NCBI RefSeq assembly: GCF_021462405.1
Contig: NZ_JAKEDU010000001.1
Coordinates: 124,001 to 188,000, forward strand
Direction: 5' to 3'
Source: Thermus tengchongensis
GTDB taxonomy: Bacteria > Deinococcota > Deinococci > Deinococcales > Thermaceae
DNA: 64,000 bases
A model generated the notes under the pieces. It searched no databases. It was not told the DNA's origin and saw only the letters and a list, made by a program, of their open reading frames with translations. Numbering within the stretch: position 1 is the first letter of the stretch; each line of letters begins with the position of its first letter. The translations under genes and the position numbers were made by a program. This document shows, piece after piece, positions 36,964 through 44,265 of the stretch.

Positions 36964-37383
36964 ATGGACAGGCGCATACGGGTGCTCATCGCTAAGCCGG
37001 GCTTAGACGGCCACGACCGCGGGGCCAAGGTGGTGGCCCGCGCCCTCAGGGACGCCGGCATGGAGGTGATCTACACGGGGCTCAGGCAAACCCCGGAGAT
37101 GATCGTATCCGCGGCCATCCAGGAGGACGTGGACGCCATAGGGCTATCCATCCTCTCCGGGGCCCACATGCACTACTTCCGCGAGGTCAAACGGCTTCTG
37201 GAAGAGCAGGGGGCCTCGGACATCCTCCTCTTCGGGGGAGGGATCATTCCCGACGAGGACGTGCCCAAACTGAAGGCCCTGGGAGTGGCGGCGGTGTTCG
37301 GTCCGGGAACCAGCACCCAGGAGATCGTGGACTTCCTCCGCCAGGCGGTGCCCGAGCGCTGGCGGGCCCAGGGTTTGGCATGA
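36964..37383 (+). CDS. Adenosylcobalamin-binding subunit of acyl-CoA mutase
   Basis: A 139-residue B12-binding protein partner of the large subunit. The lower-ligand motif [14 protein letters not shown] (DxHxxG, cobalt-ligating His near residue 17), [11 protein letters not shown] and [26 protein letters not shown] are all conserved. Length matches IcmB (about 136). It starts nine bases after the large-subunit stop and overlaps the thioesterase gene by four bases. No G-protein chaperone or epimerase gene is nearby. Confidence 0.92.
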   Translation: MDRRIRVLIAKPGLDGHDRGAKVVARALRDAGMEVIYTGLRQTPEMIVSAAIQEDVDAIGLSILSGAHMHYFREVKRLLEEQGASDILLFGGGIIPDEDVPKLKALGVAAVFGPGTSTQEIVDFLRQAVPERWRAQGLA

Positions 37384-37868
37384 AGGCCATCCAGCTCTAC
37401 TACCCCCCGGAGTGGGCCCACTGCTACGGGTGCGGCTACCTGAACCCTATGGGCCTCCACCTCAGGACCTATTGGGACAAGGAGCGCAAGGAGAGCCGCA
37501 CCGCCTTCACCCCAAGCCCCCACCACACCGCCATCCCCGGGTTCGTCTACGGGGGGCTTCTCGCCTCCCTGGTGGACTGCCACTCCACCGCCACCGCTGC
37601 CGCCGCCAAGGCGGACGCTGACGGGCTGGACCTGGAAACCCATCCCCTGCGCTTTGTGACCGCCAGCCTCAAGGTGGACTACCTGAAGCCCACCCCTTTG
37701 GGGCCCGAGCTGGTCTTGGTGGGCCGGGCCAAGGAGGTAAAGGGGAGGAAGGTGGTGGTGGAAACCGAACTCTACGCCAACGGGGAAGTGACCGTGCGAG
37801 GGGAAGCGGTCCTGGTGCAGATCACCGAGGGCTTCGGCCAAGGAGATACCGTTCCAACAAGGCGATAA
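37380..37868 (+). CDS. PaaI-type hot-dog thioesterase
   Basis: A 162-residue hot-dog protein of the PaaI/acyl-CoA thioesterase group. [25 protein letters not shown] carries the conserved G-G-x-x-x-x-x-x-D pattern on the central helix, and [24 protein letters not shown] follows. A pair of Cys in [15 protein letters not shown] near the N-terminus is common in this subfamily. Coupled to the mutase by an ATGA overlap, it may control the acyl-CoA pool of that pathway (inference). The last ~14 residues may be unconserved, as they overlap a possible minus-strand gene. Confidence 0.86.
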   Translation: MKAIQLYYPPEWAHCYGCGYLNPMGLHLRTYWDKERKESRTAFTPSPHHTAIPGFVYGGLLASLVDCHSTATAAAAKADADGLDLETHPLRFVTASLKVDYLKPTPLGPELVLVGRAKEVKGRKVVVETELYANGEVTVRGEAVLVQITEGFGQGDTVPTRR

Positions 37869-38263
37869 TGCGGGAAAGATCCTCGGCTTTGGGGGAAACC
37901 ACCAGGGCCAGCTCCAGCCGGGCTTCCTCTAGGGTCCGTTTCATGCCCCTTGCCGTTGAACCCTTTCCTCCCTTCGCCTGTCGGGGGCCTTGGATACCCT
38001 TTCACCGGGGCCCCCATGCGGACTTTGTCCGCGTGGGGTGGCACCACCTCCTCCAGCTCCCTTCCCGGGAAGACGGTACCCAGGGCCAGGGCCTGGGACC
38101 TTTCCCAAAGCTCTCTCCTTTCCCGCTGTAGGTGCCTGACCTCCTGCCTGGCCAAGTAGAGGTTCGCCTCCAGCTGGTGGATACGGTCACGGAGGGGCTT
38201 TTCCTCCTGGCGCCTATGCCCCCTCTCCCGGCGGATCCGCTCCTCCCAATCATCCCAGTGCAT
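37772..38263 (-). CDS. Possible small coiled-coil gene interrupted by a hairpin repeat
   Basis: From an ATG at 38263 a 163-codon frame runs on the minus strand. The first 70 or so residues look protein-like: a charged helical region (DDWEERIRRERGHRRQEE, then QLEANLYLARQEVRHLQRER) able to form a coiled coil. The frame then passes through hairpin repeat family B (37994-38044) and becomes Gly/Pro-rich and overlaps the thioesterase end, so its true C-terminus is probably lost or elsewhere. A promoter (TTGCAC, TATTAA) precedes it, with TAATCT seven bases before the ATG. It may be a gene truncated by repeat insertion. Function unknown. Confidence 0.4.
   Translation of the reverse strand: MHWDDWEERIRRERGHRRQEEKPLRDRIHQLEANLYLARQEVRHLQRERRELWERSQALALGTVFPGRELEEVVPPHADKVRMGAPVKGYPRPPTGEGRKGFNGKGHETDPRGSPAGAGPGGFPQSRGSFPHYRLVGTVSPWPKPSVICTRTASPRTVTSPLA
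37822..37944 (-). CDS. Possible 40-residue ORF downstream of repeat B
   Basis: An ATG at 37944 opens 40 codons to a TGA. The product is amphipathic and helical (KRTLEEARLELAL, then [16 protein letters not shown]) and looks more protein-like than the overlapping frame. AAGGGG lies just upstream, with GGAGGAAAGG further off. It could be an independent small protein or the former C-terminus of the coiled-coil gene, shifted by one frame when repeat B was inserted. Overlaps the thioesterase 3' end by 47 bases. Confidence 0.35.
   Translation of the reverse strand: MKRTLEEARLELALVVSPKAEDLSRIIALLERYLLGRSPR
37994..38044. repeat. Dispersed hairpin repeat family B, copy 2
   Basis: A 51-base copy of the element at 17530-17580 with six differences. 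It forms a 12-base-pair stem (38012-38023 with 38027-38038) and a TTT loop. Compared with copy 1, the pair G17555-C17567 is C38019-G38031 here, and C17553-G17569 is the T38017-G38033 wobble, so the helix is preserved. The 476 bases between the thioesterase and VWA genes hold this repeat, two doubtful reading frames and operator-like repeats. Confidence 0.8.
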
Positions 38264-38315
38264 GGGTTCCAGATTAATAGAAAGACCCAGCATCCCAGTG
38301 CAATCCATGCACTGG
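38251..38315 (-). promoter_or_regulatory. Promoter with operator-like repeats upstream of the coiled-coil ORF
   Basis: On the minus strand TTGCAC (38298-38303) and TATTAA (38274-38279) have an 18-base spacer. A perfect palindrome CCAGTGCA/TGCACTGG (38295-38302 and 38308-38315, 5-base gap) covers the -35 element. The 12-mer CATCCCAGTGCA occurs twice on the plus strand, at 38251-38262 and 38291-38302, exactly 40 bases apart. This looks like a repressor-binding arrangement. Confidence 0.5.
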
Positions 38316-38344
38316 CTCCCAGAACCGGCCCTCTGGACCCTGGT

Positions 38345-40459
38345 TCAGGCTTTCCTGGCAAAGGACCGGGCCTCGAGGAGCCGCTCCAGGAGGAACAGCA
38401 CCAGGGCCAAGGCCAGGAGATAGGGGCGCAGGGGCAAAGGAGAGGATCCAGGTCGCCCCAGGTCCTCTAGAGCCAGCAACCGCCCTTGGGAAGCCTCGGC
38501 CAGGGCCTTGAGGACCAGCTTCCCATCCCTGGGGGTCCACTCCCCGGGAAGGGGCAGGGTTAGGGGGATGCGGCGCTTCCCGTCTAAGAGCACCCCCGGT
38601 TCCCCGGCCACCACCTCGTAGCGCGCAGGTCCCGTGGGCACCAAGGGCACCTCCCTTCCCCCGCTGAGGAAAAGGGGATTCTCTAAACGGCCCAGGACCA
38701 CGGCACGCACCTGGTTCTTCTCAGGGTAGGTGTAGAGGGCCAGGGCCTTTTGGCTCCCCATGAGGTAACGGGCAAGCCCCCCGAGAAAGGGGGCCGCCCC
38801 CTCCCAACCCCGCCAGGAGCGGGAAAGATCCGTGGCCAAGGCGGCCACCCGCCCCTCTCCCCTCTCCCCCAGGGCCAGCACCGCCCTGCCGTCGCTTTCC
38901 AACACCACCTCCGCCCAGGGCTCGGCCCGGGCCGGAAGGAGAACGGAAAGGGGAGGTGGGGAAAACCCCTGGGCCAAGGGATGGGGCCTGGCCTTGACGG
39001 GGAAACGGCCCTCCAGGCCCTCCCCCTGGAAAACCTCTTGCCCTTCCTTAAGGAAAAGCCGGGGAAGCTCCCCTGCGGTGGCCGCCTGGTAGTACCGGCC
39101 CCCACCCCTTTCGGCGAGGGCCTTCAGAAAGGCCCGGTCGGCGTCGGGTCCCAAGGCCACGGCGCTCACCTCGAGGCCCGGAGCCTCCGCCAGGGCCAGG
39201 ATGGGGTCTTGGGGGTCGGAGATGAGGCCGTCGCTGAGCACCAGGATCCCCTTGCGCTCCACCGGCACCCCCTGCACAAGCCGCACCGCTTCCCGAAAGG
39301 CCGGCCCCAACACCGTCCCACCCCCCGCCCGCACGGAGAGAAGGAGGCTTTCTGCTTCCCGCTTGCCTTGCTCCGTCATGGGCCTAGGGGGGAAGAGCAC
39401 CCGTTGGCTGGAGGAAAAGAGCACCACCCCGAGGTAGTCCTCCGGCGCTGCCGAGCGCACCAGCTCCAAGGCCCCCGCCACCGCCAGGGAAAGCTTTTCC
39501 CCCTCCATGCTCCCGGACACGTCCAGGACCAGCACCAAAGCGGCCCCCTTGCGGCCTAGGGGCTTCAGGGGGAGGTCCTCGGACAGCGCGCGGTCCCACC
39601 CGCCGAAGAAGAGCCCTTTGGCGGTGGCGGTAAAGAGGAGGCCCCCGCCCCGGCGGAGGTAGTCCCGAAGGGCCTCAGGAGCCCCCTCGGGGAGGTCTAA
39701 GACCCCAAGCCCCACCGCCACCAGGTCGGCCTCGAGGGGCAACCGGAAAGGCCCCTCCTCCACGCGAAACCCCTGGGCCTCCAGGTAACGGGCCAAGGCC
39801 GGGTCCCCCAGAACCAGGGCCTTGGGGCGGTCGGCGGGGGCGAGCCGCACCTTGGCCTCGCTCCGCCCCCAAGGGCCTTCCGCCACCGCCCGCACCTCGG
39901 CCTCCTCCGTGAGGGAGAAGGTGTAGGTGAGGCTCTTCCGGCCCTCCACCCGCAAGGAACGTTCCAGGACCCCCCCGGGCCCCTCCACCCTCAGGCGGGC
40001 CTCGGTGGGGAGGGGGGCCTCGAGGACCACCCCCACCCCCACCGTTTCCCCGTACAAGGGGTAAGGCGGGGGGACCAGCTCCACCGCCACATGGGGCTTG
40101 GGAGGCACATAGACCGCATCCAGGGGAAAGGGTGCCGGTATGGGCTCAAAAAGCCCATCGGAAACCAGCACCACCCGGGTGGGCTTAAGAGCCTCCGCCT
40201 CCTGGAAGGCTGCCTTCAGATCCGTTCCCTCTCCCAGGTCCAGCCTGCGGGCGGTGGGGGAAGGAATCCTCACCGCCCGCTCCGCAAAGGCCACATAGAT
40301 CCCGTCCCTGGGGAGCCTATCCGCCAAGGCGAAAACGCTTTCCCGGGCAGAGGGCGAGAAGTCCAGAAGGTACACCACCCGCCCCGGCATGGGCCACCTG
40401 GGGTCCAGGAAGGCCAAGAAAAGCAGGATAAGGACCCCAACCCTAAGAAGCCGGAGCAT
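38345..40459 (-). CDS. VWA-domain membrane protein, unknown role
   Basis: A 704-residue protein with an N-terminal membrane segment (LLRVGVLILLFLAFLDP), an extracytoplasmic region, a von Willebrand factor A domain with the metal site DVSGSM at residues 313-318 and a second Asp in VLVLSDGLISDPQD, and a C-terminal anchor (LPLRPYLLALALVLFLLERLLEA). Residues 210-300 resemble a glutamine-amidotransferase-like fold (ALVLGDPALARYLEAQGFRVE; LRRGGGLLFTA), a pairing seen in BatA-like and related proteins of unknown function. It stands alone after the ribBA terminator; TAGCAT ends six bases before the ATG. Confidence 0.8.
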   Translation of the reverse strand: MLRLLRVGVLILLFLAFLDPRWPMPGRVVYLLDFSPSARESVFALADRLPRDGIYVAFAERAVRIPSPTARRLDLGEGTDLKAAFQEAEALKPTRVVLVSDGLFEPIPAPFPLDAVYVPPKPHVAVELVPPPYPLYGETVGVGVVLEAPLPTEARLRVEGPGGVLERSLRVEGRKSLTYTFSLTEEAEVRAVAEGPWGRSEAKVRLAPADRPKALVLGDPALARYLEAQGFRVEEGPFRLPLEADLVAVGLGVLDLPEGAPEALRDYLRRGGGLLFTATAKGLFFGGWDRALSEDLPLKPLGRKGAALVLVLDVSGSMEGEKLSLAVAGALELVRSAAPEDYLGVVLFSSSQRVLFPPRPMTEQGKREAESLLLSVRAGGGTVLGPAFREAVRLVQGVPVERKGILVLSDGLISDPQDPILALAEAPGLEVSAVALGPDADRAFLKALAERGGGRYYQAATAGELPRLFLKEGQEVFQGEGLEGRFPVKARPHPLAQGFSPPPLSVLLPARAEPWAEVVLESDGRAVLALGERGEGRVAALATDLSRSWRGWEGAAPFLGGLARYLMGSQKALALYTYPEKNQVRAVVLGRLENPLFLSGGREVPLVPTGPARYEVVAGEPGVLLDGKRRIPLTLPLPGEWTPRDGKLVLKALAEASQGRLLALEDLGRPGSSPLPLRPYLLALALVLFLLERLLEARSFARKA

Positions 40460-40465
40460 AGCCTC

Positions 40466-40471
40466 ATGCTA
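40466..40471 (-). promoter_or_regulatory. Candidate -10 of the VWA gene (leaderless type)
   Basis: TAGCAT on the minus strand ends six bases before the ATG at 40459. It lies between the ribBA terminator and the gene. No good -35 is seen, and GAGG next to the ATG may instead act as a ribosome site. Confidence 0.35.
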
Positions 40472-40480
40472 GAGGCTTTG

Positions 40481-40507
40481 GGATGCCCTGGATGGTCCAG
40501 GGCATCC
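40481..40507 (-). terminator. Terminator hairpin after ribBA
   Basis: A perfect 12-base-pair stem (40481-40492 with 40496-40507) and a 3-base loop lie two bases after the ribBA stop on the minus strand. There is no T-run, as is usual for hairpins in this window. Confidence 0.7.
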
Positions 40508-40509
40508 CG

Positions 40510-41712
40510 TCAGTCCATCCAGTGCCCCAGCTTCTCCTTCTTGGCCTGGAGGTAACGTTCGTTGTGGGGGTTGTCCCCAGCCCGCAAGGGGATGCGCTCC
40601 ACGATCTCGATGCCGAAGCCAGACAAAGCCTTCACCTTGCGGGGATTGTTGGTGAGAAGGCGCATCTTCCGCACCCCTAGGTCATAGAGGATCTGGGCCC
40701 CAACCCCATAGTCCCTCAGGTCCGGAGGGAACCCCAGGGCCAGGTTGGCCTCCACGGTGTCCAGGCCTTGGTCCTGCAGATGGTAGGCCCGAATCTTGTT
40801 CACCAGGCCAATCCCCCGCCCCTCTTGCCTCAGGTAGACCAAAACCCCTTTCCCCTCCTTGGAGATGCGCTCCAGAGCCAGATCCCGCTGGAAGCCGCAG
40901 TCGCACCGCAGGGAGTGCAGGGCGTCCCCGGTGAGGCACTCGGAGTGCATGCGCACCAGGATAGGTTCCTCGGGATCCCAGCCGCCCATGACCAAGGCGG
41001 CGTGCTCCTCCCCGGTGAGGGTATCCCGGTAGCCCAGGATGCGGAACTCGCCAAACCGGGTGGGCAAAAGGGCCTCCGCCTCCCGTTTCACGTAAAGGTC
41101 CCCCTTCTCTAGGCGGTAGCGGATGAGGTCAGCGATGGTGCCCACCTTGAGCCCGTGCTTCTTTGCGAAATCCAAAAGGTCGGGCAGGCGGGCCATGGTG
41201 CCATCCTCCTTGAGGATCTCGATGAGGCTTCCCACCGGCCTAAGCCCCGCCAGGCGCAAGAGGTCCACCGTGGCCTCGGTGTGCCCGGCCCGCCTCAGGA
41301 CCCCACCCGGCCTGGCCACCAGGGGGAAGATGTGCCCGGGGCGCCGGAAGTCCTGGGCGGTGGCCTCAGAATCAGCCAGAAGCCTTATGGTGGCCGCCCG
41401 CTCAAAGGCGGAGATCCCCGTGGTGGTCCCCCGGGCATCCACGCTCACAGTGAAGCGGGTCCCCTGGGGATCTTGGTTCCTCTCCACCATGAGGGGCAGG
41501 TCCAGGGCCTTGGCCCGCTCCTCCGTCAAGGCCACGCAAAGGAGGCCTCGGCACTCCTTGAGCATGAAGTTCACCCACTCCGGGGTCACGTGCTCCGCCG
41601 CCATGATCAGGTCGCCCTCGTTTTCCCGGTCCTCGTCGTCCACCAGGATCACCGGGCGGCCTTGGCGGAGTTCCTCCATGAGTTCCTTAACGCTGGCCAA
41701 ACCCTCCATCAT
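40510..41712 (-). CDS. ribBA: Bifunctional 3,4-dihydroxy-2-butanone-4-phosphate synthase / GTP cyclohydrolase II
   Basis: A 400-residue fusion catalysing the two entry steps of riboflavin synthesis. Residues 1-200 are the RibB domain (VDDEDRENEGDLIMAAEHVT; GHIFPLVARPGGVLRRAGHTEATVDL). Residues 205-400 are the RibA domain with the zinc cysteines in SECLTGDALHSLRCDCGFQ and the catalytic RQEGRGIGLVNKI. ATG at 41712, overlapping ribE by 26 bases. Third and last gene of the riboflavin run visible here; lumazine synthase (ribH), often next, is not in the window. Confidence 0.96.
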   Translation of the reverse strand: MMEGLASVKELMEELRQGRPVILVDDEDRENEGDLIMAAEHVTPEWVNFMLKECRGLLCVALTEERAKALDLPLMVERNQDPQGTRFTVSVDARGTTTGISAFERAATIRLLADSEATAQDFRRPGHIFPLVARPGGVLRRAGHTEATVDLLRLAGLRPVGSLIEILKEDGTMARLPDLLDFAKKHGLKVGTIADLIRYRLEKGDLYVKREAEALLPTRFGEFRILGYRDTLTGEEHAALVMGGWDPEEPILVRMHSECLTGDALHSLRCDCGFQRDLALERISKEGKGVLVYLRQEGRGIGLVNKIRAYHLQDQGLDTVEANLALGFPPDLRDYGVGAQILYDLGVRKMRLLTNNPRKVKALSGFGIEIVERIPLRAGDNPHNERYLQAKKEKLGHWMD

Positions 41713-42292
41713 TCCCCCTTAAAAGCCGCTCCAGATAGCGGGCGATGAGGTCCACTTCCAGGTTCACCCTATCCCCCACCTTTAGGTTTCCCAGGTTAGT
41801 GACCTTAAGGGTGTGGGGGATGAGGGTGACGAAGAAGTCCTGCCCCGATAAGCCCGCCACCGTGAGGGAGACGCCGTTTAGGGCCACGCTTCCCTTCTCG
41901 GCGATGTAACGGGCAAGGTCTTGGGGGGGGCGGAAGAAGTAGTCCTTGGCCCCCGGGGCATCCCGGATGGCCACCACCTCTGCCACCCCGTCCACATGCC
42001 CGGTAACGAAATGCCCCCCAAGCCGGTCCCCCACCTTAAGGGCCCTTTCCAGGTTGGGCCGGTGCCCAGGGCGCCAGGTGGGGGCGGTGCGGCGCAGAGT
42101 CTCCTGGGCCAGCTCCACCCAGAAGCCCTCCCCGTCCACCGCCACCGCGGTGAGGCAGACCCCGTCCACCGCCACCGAATCCCCCACCTCAAGGTCCGAA
42201 AGCACCTCCTGGGCGGCGATCCTGACCCTAAGGAACGGGCCTTCCCTGATCTCCACGATCTCGCCGGTTTCCTCCACCAGTCCCGTGAACAT
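41687..42292 (-). CDS. ribE: Riboflavin synthase alpha chain
   Basis: A 201-residue enzyme that dismutates two molecules of 6,7-dimethyl-8-ribityllumazine to riboflavin. It has the N-terminal MFTGLVEETGEI and the two lumazine-binding repeats (VGDSVAVDGVCLTAVAV in the first; GSVALNGVSLTVAG in the second) with GGHFVTGHVDG between. The start at 42292 is fixed by the family MFTG motif and by the TAATG overlap with the ribD stop; CGGAGGG is the ribosome site. Confidence 0.96.
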   Translation of the reverse strand: MFTGLVEETGEIVEIREGPFLRVRIAAQEVLSDLEVGDSVAVDGVCLTAVAVDGEGFWVELAQETLRRTAPTWRPGHRPNLERALKVGDRLGGHFVTGHVDGVAEVVAIRDAPGAKDYFFRPPQDLARYIAEKGSVALNGVSLTVAGLSGQDFFVTLIPHTLKVTNLGNLKVGDRVNLEVDLIARYLERLLRGNDGGFGQR

Positions 42293-43425
42293 TAGCCCTC
42301 CGGATATGCCTCCAGCCAAAGGTCTTCCCCTATCCACTCCTTGCGGGCCAGCCTAAGCCCCTTGGCCTCGGCCATGTGTTCGGGGACAAACCCCTCCAGG
42401 AGGCCCCTTCCCTCTCCCAAAAGCTTGGGGGCCAGGAACAGGGCCAGCTTGTCCACCAGGCCCCTCTGCCAAAAGGCCCCGGCCAGGCGAGGCCCGCCTT
42501 CCAGCAACACCCCGTCCAAACCCTCCTCCAGGAGAAAGGCCAAGGCGGCCTCGAGGCTCACCCTCCCTCCGTCCCGGGGAAGCTCCACCACCCGGGCCCC
42601 CGCCTCCTCGAGGGCCCTAAGCCGATCCTTGGACGCCCCTTTGCCCACCAGCACGTAAACCTGGGCAGGCTCCCCCCGGGGTCCTTCCCGAAAGATGCGG
42701 GCGGTGGGGGGGGTGCGACCTTCCGTGTCCAAAACCACCTTCACCGGGTCCCTGAGGGGCGGGGGCTCCAGCATGAGGGGGAAGGGCCTGAAGTCGGGCT
42801 CCCGCACGGTAAGCCAAGGATCGTCCTTGAGGACTGTCCCCACCCCCACCATCACCACGGGAAGCCACTGGCGGTAGGCCTGGGCCACGCGCCGGCTCTC
42901 CACCGAGGACACATAGCGGGCATCCCCGCTCACGGCAGCCACCTTGCCGTCCAAGGTCAAGGCAGCCTTGAGGAGCACGAAGGGCCGGCCCTTTCTCTGC
43001 ACGTGGAAGAAGACCTCGTTCTGCCCCCGGGCCTCGGCCTCCAGGAGCCCGGCCTCCACCTCCACCCCCCCGGCCCTAAGCCGTTCCAGACCACCTTGGG
43101 CCAAAGGGTTGGGGTCCCGAACCGCCGCCACCACCCGGGCCACCCCCGCTTGCAAAAGGGCCAGGGAGCAAGGAGGGGTGCGGCCAAAGTGGCTGCAGGG
43201 CTCCAGGGAAACGTAGGCCGTGGCCCCCTGGGCCAAGGCCCCCGCCTGCCTTAGGGCAAAGATCTCCGCATGGGGCTCCCCCGCCTTGGGATGGTACCCC
43301 TCCCCCACGATGCGGCCCTCCCGCACCAGCACCGCCCCCACCAGGGGGTTGGGGTGAGTATGGCCTCGAGCCCTCTCGGCCAGCTGTAGCGCCCTCCGCA
43401 GGAAACGTTCGTCCAGCTCTCGCAA
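42292..43425 (-). CDS. ribD: Bifunctional riboflavin biosynthesis deaminase/reductase RibD
   Basis: A 377-residue enzyme carrying out the second and third pyrimidine steps of riboflavin synthesis. The deaminase domain has zinc motifs HAEIFAL and PCSHFGRTPPC; the reductase domain has RPFVLLKAALTLDGKVAA, SGDARYVSS and LLEGGPRLAGAF. I place the start at TTG 43425 because the riboswitch ends just before it and GAAGGAGG lies directly upstream. An in-frame ATG at 43443 lies inside the conserved 3' end of the aptamer and would add six residues; it is the likely choice of automatic annotation. Confidence 0.92.
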   Translation of the reverse strand: MRELDERFLRRALQLAERARGHTHPNPLVGAVLVREGRIVGEGYHPKAGEPHAEIFALRQAGALAQGATAYVSLEPCSHFGRTPPCSLALLQAGVARVVAAVRDPNPLAQGGLERLRAGGVEVEAGLLEAEARGQNEVFFHVQRKGRPFVLLKAALTLDGKVAAVSGDARYVSSVESRRVAQAYRQWLPVVMVGVGTVLKDDPWLTVREPDFRPFPLMLEPPPLRDPVKVVLDTEGRTPPTARIFREGPRGEPAQVYVLVGKGASKDRLRALEEAGARVVELPRDGGRVSLEAALAFLLEEGLDGVLLEGGPRLAGAFWQRGLVDKLALFLAPKLLGEGRGLLEGFVPEHMAEAKGLRLARKEWIGEDLWLEAYPEG

Positions 43426-43430
43426 AGGCC

Positions 43431-43545
43431 CTCCTTCTCCCATCCGGACTTTCACCGTCGGCCCCGGAATTCCACCGGGTCGGGCCCCATAGGGGCTTCG
43501 CGGGCTTTCACCGCCGGTGGGGACTTCCACCCCGCCCCGAAGGAG
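43431..43545 (-). promoter_or_regulatory. FMN riboswitch (RFN element) controlling ribD-ribE-ribBA
   Basis: Conserved RFN blocks on the minus strand: TTCGGGGCGGGGTG, CCCCACCGGCGGTGAAAGCC, CCGCGA, AATTCCGGGGCCGACGGTGA and GTCCGGATGGGAGAAGGA. The closing helix P1 pairs CTCCTTC (43539-43545) with GAAGGAG (43431-43437). The 3' strand of P1 is itself the ribosome site of ribD, so FMN binding would block translation directly. Confidence 0.95.
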
Positions 43546-43573
43546 GTGCCAGGTGGCACCCAACCTCACTTTA
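43545..43573 (-). promoter_or_regulatory. Candidate -10 and small hairpin upstream of the FMN riboswitch
   Basis: TAAAGT (43568-43573, minus strand) is a possible -10; a 6-base-pair stem (43545-43550 with 43555-43560) lies between it and the aptamer. No firm -35 is seen. The adjoining stretch 43574-43735 holds no gene that I can support. Confidence 0.35.
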
Positions 43574-43735
43574 CACCCTAGGAAAGGGCAAAAGCTGGAA
43601 ATGCGCTACCCTCGGGGCACCCTCCCGGCCCCCCTGCGCCTCCTTAACCCCCATATGGATCCTTTCCTCAGCAGGGAAGAGGCATCCAGGCATCCCAGCA
43701 GACGCTTCCACCCTGCCCTATGGGGCCAAAAGCAA

Positions 43736-43759
43736 ATAGGGGCCTTTGCAGGCCCCTAT
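43736..43759 (-). terminator. Terminator hairpin of ssrA
   Basis: A perfect 10-base-pair stem (43736-43745 with 43750-43759) and a 4-base loop lie six bases past the tmRNA 3' end on the minus strand, followed by TTGCTTTTGG. Confidence 0.75.
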
Positions 43760-43765
43760 GCCCCT

Positions 43766-44112
43766 TGGTGGAGGTGGGGGGAGTCGAACCCCCGTCCGAA
43801 AGTCCCTACGGCAGGCCTCTACGCGCGTAGTCCGCGTTTTGGATGTCCTCCTGGCTTGGCCCGCGGACGGGCGGCCAGGAGCAAGCCCCGTTAAGGTTCG
43901 CTGCGGACTACGGGGCGTTGCCCACAGCTAGCCGGGTTTGTGTCCCCGCGCCGGCGAGCCCCCGGCAGGGCTTCCGGGCGAGGTCGCGGGTCTAAGCCGC
44001 GAGAGCGTAAGCAGGCTTGTTGGCCTTTATTCTTTTGCGGGTTTTTACGAGGCCACCCGCACCTCGGCGCGCCACCTGCCCTCGGCGACCCCCGTCGAGA
44101 CCGTTCACCCCC
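43766..44112 (-). ncRNA. ssrA: Transfer-messenger RNA (tmRNA)
   Basis: A 347-base tmRNA that rescues stalled ribosomes. The 5' end GGGGGTG pairs with CACCTCC at the 3' end to form a 7-base-pair acceptor stem with one G-U pair, followed by ACCA encoded in the gene. The T-arm is GGGGGTTCGACTCCCCC. The mRNA-like part reads GCC AAC AAG CCT GCT TAC GCT CTC GCG GCT TAG, so the tag is A-N-K-P-A-Y-A-L-A-A, ending in the usual ALAA protease signal. GC-rich pseudoknot segments fill the rest. Promoter at 44146-44175, terminator at 43736-43759. Confidence 0.96.
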
Positions 44113-44145
44113 ATGAACCTGACCGGGATCGGACCGGCAACCCTG

Positions 44146-44175
44146 AGTGTACTAGGCTAAAGGGGTTGTAGTCAA
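44146..44175 (-). promoter_or_regulatory. Promoter of ssrA
   Basis: Minus strand: TTGACT (44170-44175), 18-base spacer, TACACT (44146-44151). The mature RNA starts 33 bases after the -10, leaving a leader of about 26 bases to be removed by RNase P. The -35 overlaps that of the divergent rimP promoter by two bases. Confidence 0.75.
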
Positions 44176-44195
44176 GGGGGTTTTGGGTGTAAACT
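44166..44195 (+). promoter_or_regulatory. Promoter of the rimP-nusA-infB operon
   Basis: TTGTAG (44166-44171), 18-base spacer, TAAACT (44190-44195) preceded by TG. The predicted leader of about 65 bases contains a hairpin GGGTGGG/CCCACCC (within 44222-44240) before the AGGGAGG ribosome site. Confidence 0.6.
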
Positions 44196-44265
44196 GAGCC
44201 CAGTGCTCCCAAGGGAGGGGGGTGGGTGTAAGCCCACCCTTCCTTTGTGAAGGGAGGTTAGGGAG

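Noticed and set aside
43443-43569. ribD start codons upstream of 43425, extending the protein into the leader
   Set aside because: This stretch is the FMN aptamer; its codons are not conserved protein and the ATG lies in an invariant RNA block.
43574-43735. A 28-codon minus-strand frame between ssrA terminator and the rib operon
   Set aside because: It has no ribosome site of quality, no recognisable composition and is too short to support.
43766-43800. A stand-alone tRNA suggested by GGTTCGA and an encoded CCA
   Set aside because: The T-arm and acceptor belong to tmRNA; the matching 5' acceptor strand is 346 bases away and a tag reading frame lies between.
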